Source: CBDUVZ01 sp965370805 (GTDB taxonomy: Bacteria; Hydrothermota; Tepidihabitantia; Tepidihabitantales; Tepidihabitantaceae). Taken from it: a stretch of 19,969 bases of DNA. Made by a program: the position numbers and the translations under genes. The DNA is taken from NCBI GenBank assembly GCA_965370805.1, contig CBDUVZ010000054.1, positions 1 to 19,969 of the forward strand, in the 5' to 3' direction. The notes under the pieces were generated by a model. That model was not told the DNA's origin. It worked only from the letters and a program-made list of their open reading frames with translations, and ran no database searches. Positions 19,919 to 19,969 of this stretch are shown piece by piece (within the stretch, counting starts at the first letter, position 1; every line of letters starts with the position of its first letter).

Positions 19919-19969
19919 GTGCGCCCAGCATGGGCGTTGACTTGGGAGTGAAAGTCTCCTACGGAGGTT
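19919..19969 (+). mobile_element. 5' end of a probable group IIC intron (truncated by the window)
   Basis: The sequence begins GTGCGCCCAGCATGGGC, the GUGYG intron start followed by a short GCCCA/TGGGC stem, and continues with GGGAGTGAAAGTCTCC. From memory, the Oceanobacillus iheyensis group IIC intron opens GUGUGCCCGGCAUGGGUG and continues with GGGUGAGAGUCCC, a close match in order and spacing. Group IIC introns characteristically insert just behind Rho-independent terminator stems, and this one starts 3 nt after the stem at 19887-19915. The rest, including any reverse transcriptase gene, would lie beyond the window. Confidence 0.8.

Noticed and set aside
19933..19961. TTGACT near the window end as a promoter
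   Set aside because: It falls inside the conserved 5' part of the putative group II intron, and the -10 position is poor.

Overview
The window is GC-rich, densely packed bacterial chromosome with about 13 protein-coding genes and no rRNA, tRNA or CRISPR array that I can see. Several traits point to an uncultivated lineage of the FCB/WOR-3 ('Stahlbacteria') kind: a GWxTD-domain lipoprotein, secreted proteins ending in FlgD-like or 'SPGVYF' C-terminal domains, and families of short dispersed intergenic repeats. The lineage is inferred from gene style only; no marker-gene phylogeny was possible.

Layout. Minus strand 77-3127: urocanate hydratase (hutU) followed 3 nt later by a GWxTD lipoprotein gene. 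Minus strand 3426-4880: a secreted protein with seven 51-residue repeats, probably a seven-bladed propeller. 4881-5347: a gene-poor stretch holding a 12-nt phased degenerate tandem array of 27 units without one visible indel. Plus strand 5348-6946: an XRE-type HTH regulator and a small unknown protein. Minus strand 7014-9095: a stand-alone EF-G gene. 9096-9425: a 54-nt tandem repeat region. Minus strand 9426-9872: a HIT-family protein. Minus strand 10013-11908: a DUF35 Zn-ribbon/OB-fold protein and a thiolase-fold enzyme that appears to lack the catalytic cysteine. Minus strand 12036-14396: a membrane sensor histidine kinase. Plus strand 14576-16831: a secreted M14 zinc carboxypeptidase, transcribed divergently from the kinase. 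Plus strand 16925-19864: an operon of an ABC-F ATPase, a small GGQ release-factor-like protein and a secreted GyrI-like protein. The window ends in a terminator hairpin followed 3 nt later by what looks like the 5' end of a group IIC intron (19919 onward).

Regulation. Sigma-70-like promoters (TTGAC-type -35, 16-18 nt spacer, TA-rich -10) can be read before most transcription units. In the kinase, EF-G and ABC-F genes the -10 lies about 6-8 nt before the start codon, which predicts leaderless or nearly leaderless mRNAs; hutU, HIT, thiolase, DUF35 and carboxypeptidase have Shine-Dalgarno sequences. Several control elements overlap: the terminator of the thiolase operon with the HIT promoter, the thiolase promoter with the kinase stop codon, and the kinase and carboxypeptidase promoters back to back.

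How genes work together. ABC-F plus a GGQ protein suggests a ribosome-rescue or translation-maintenance unit. Thiolase-fold plus DUF35 is a known pairing for CoA-ester chemistry. The most unusual signals are the 12-nt array beside the HTH gene, intergenic repeat sequence found in frame inside two proteins, the cysteine-less thiolase, and the intron placed directly behind a terminator.
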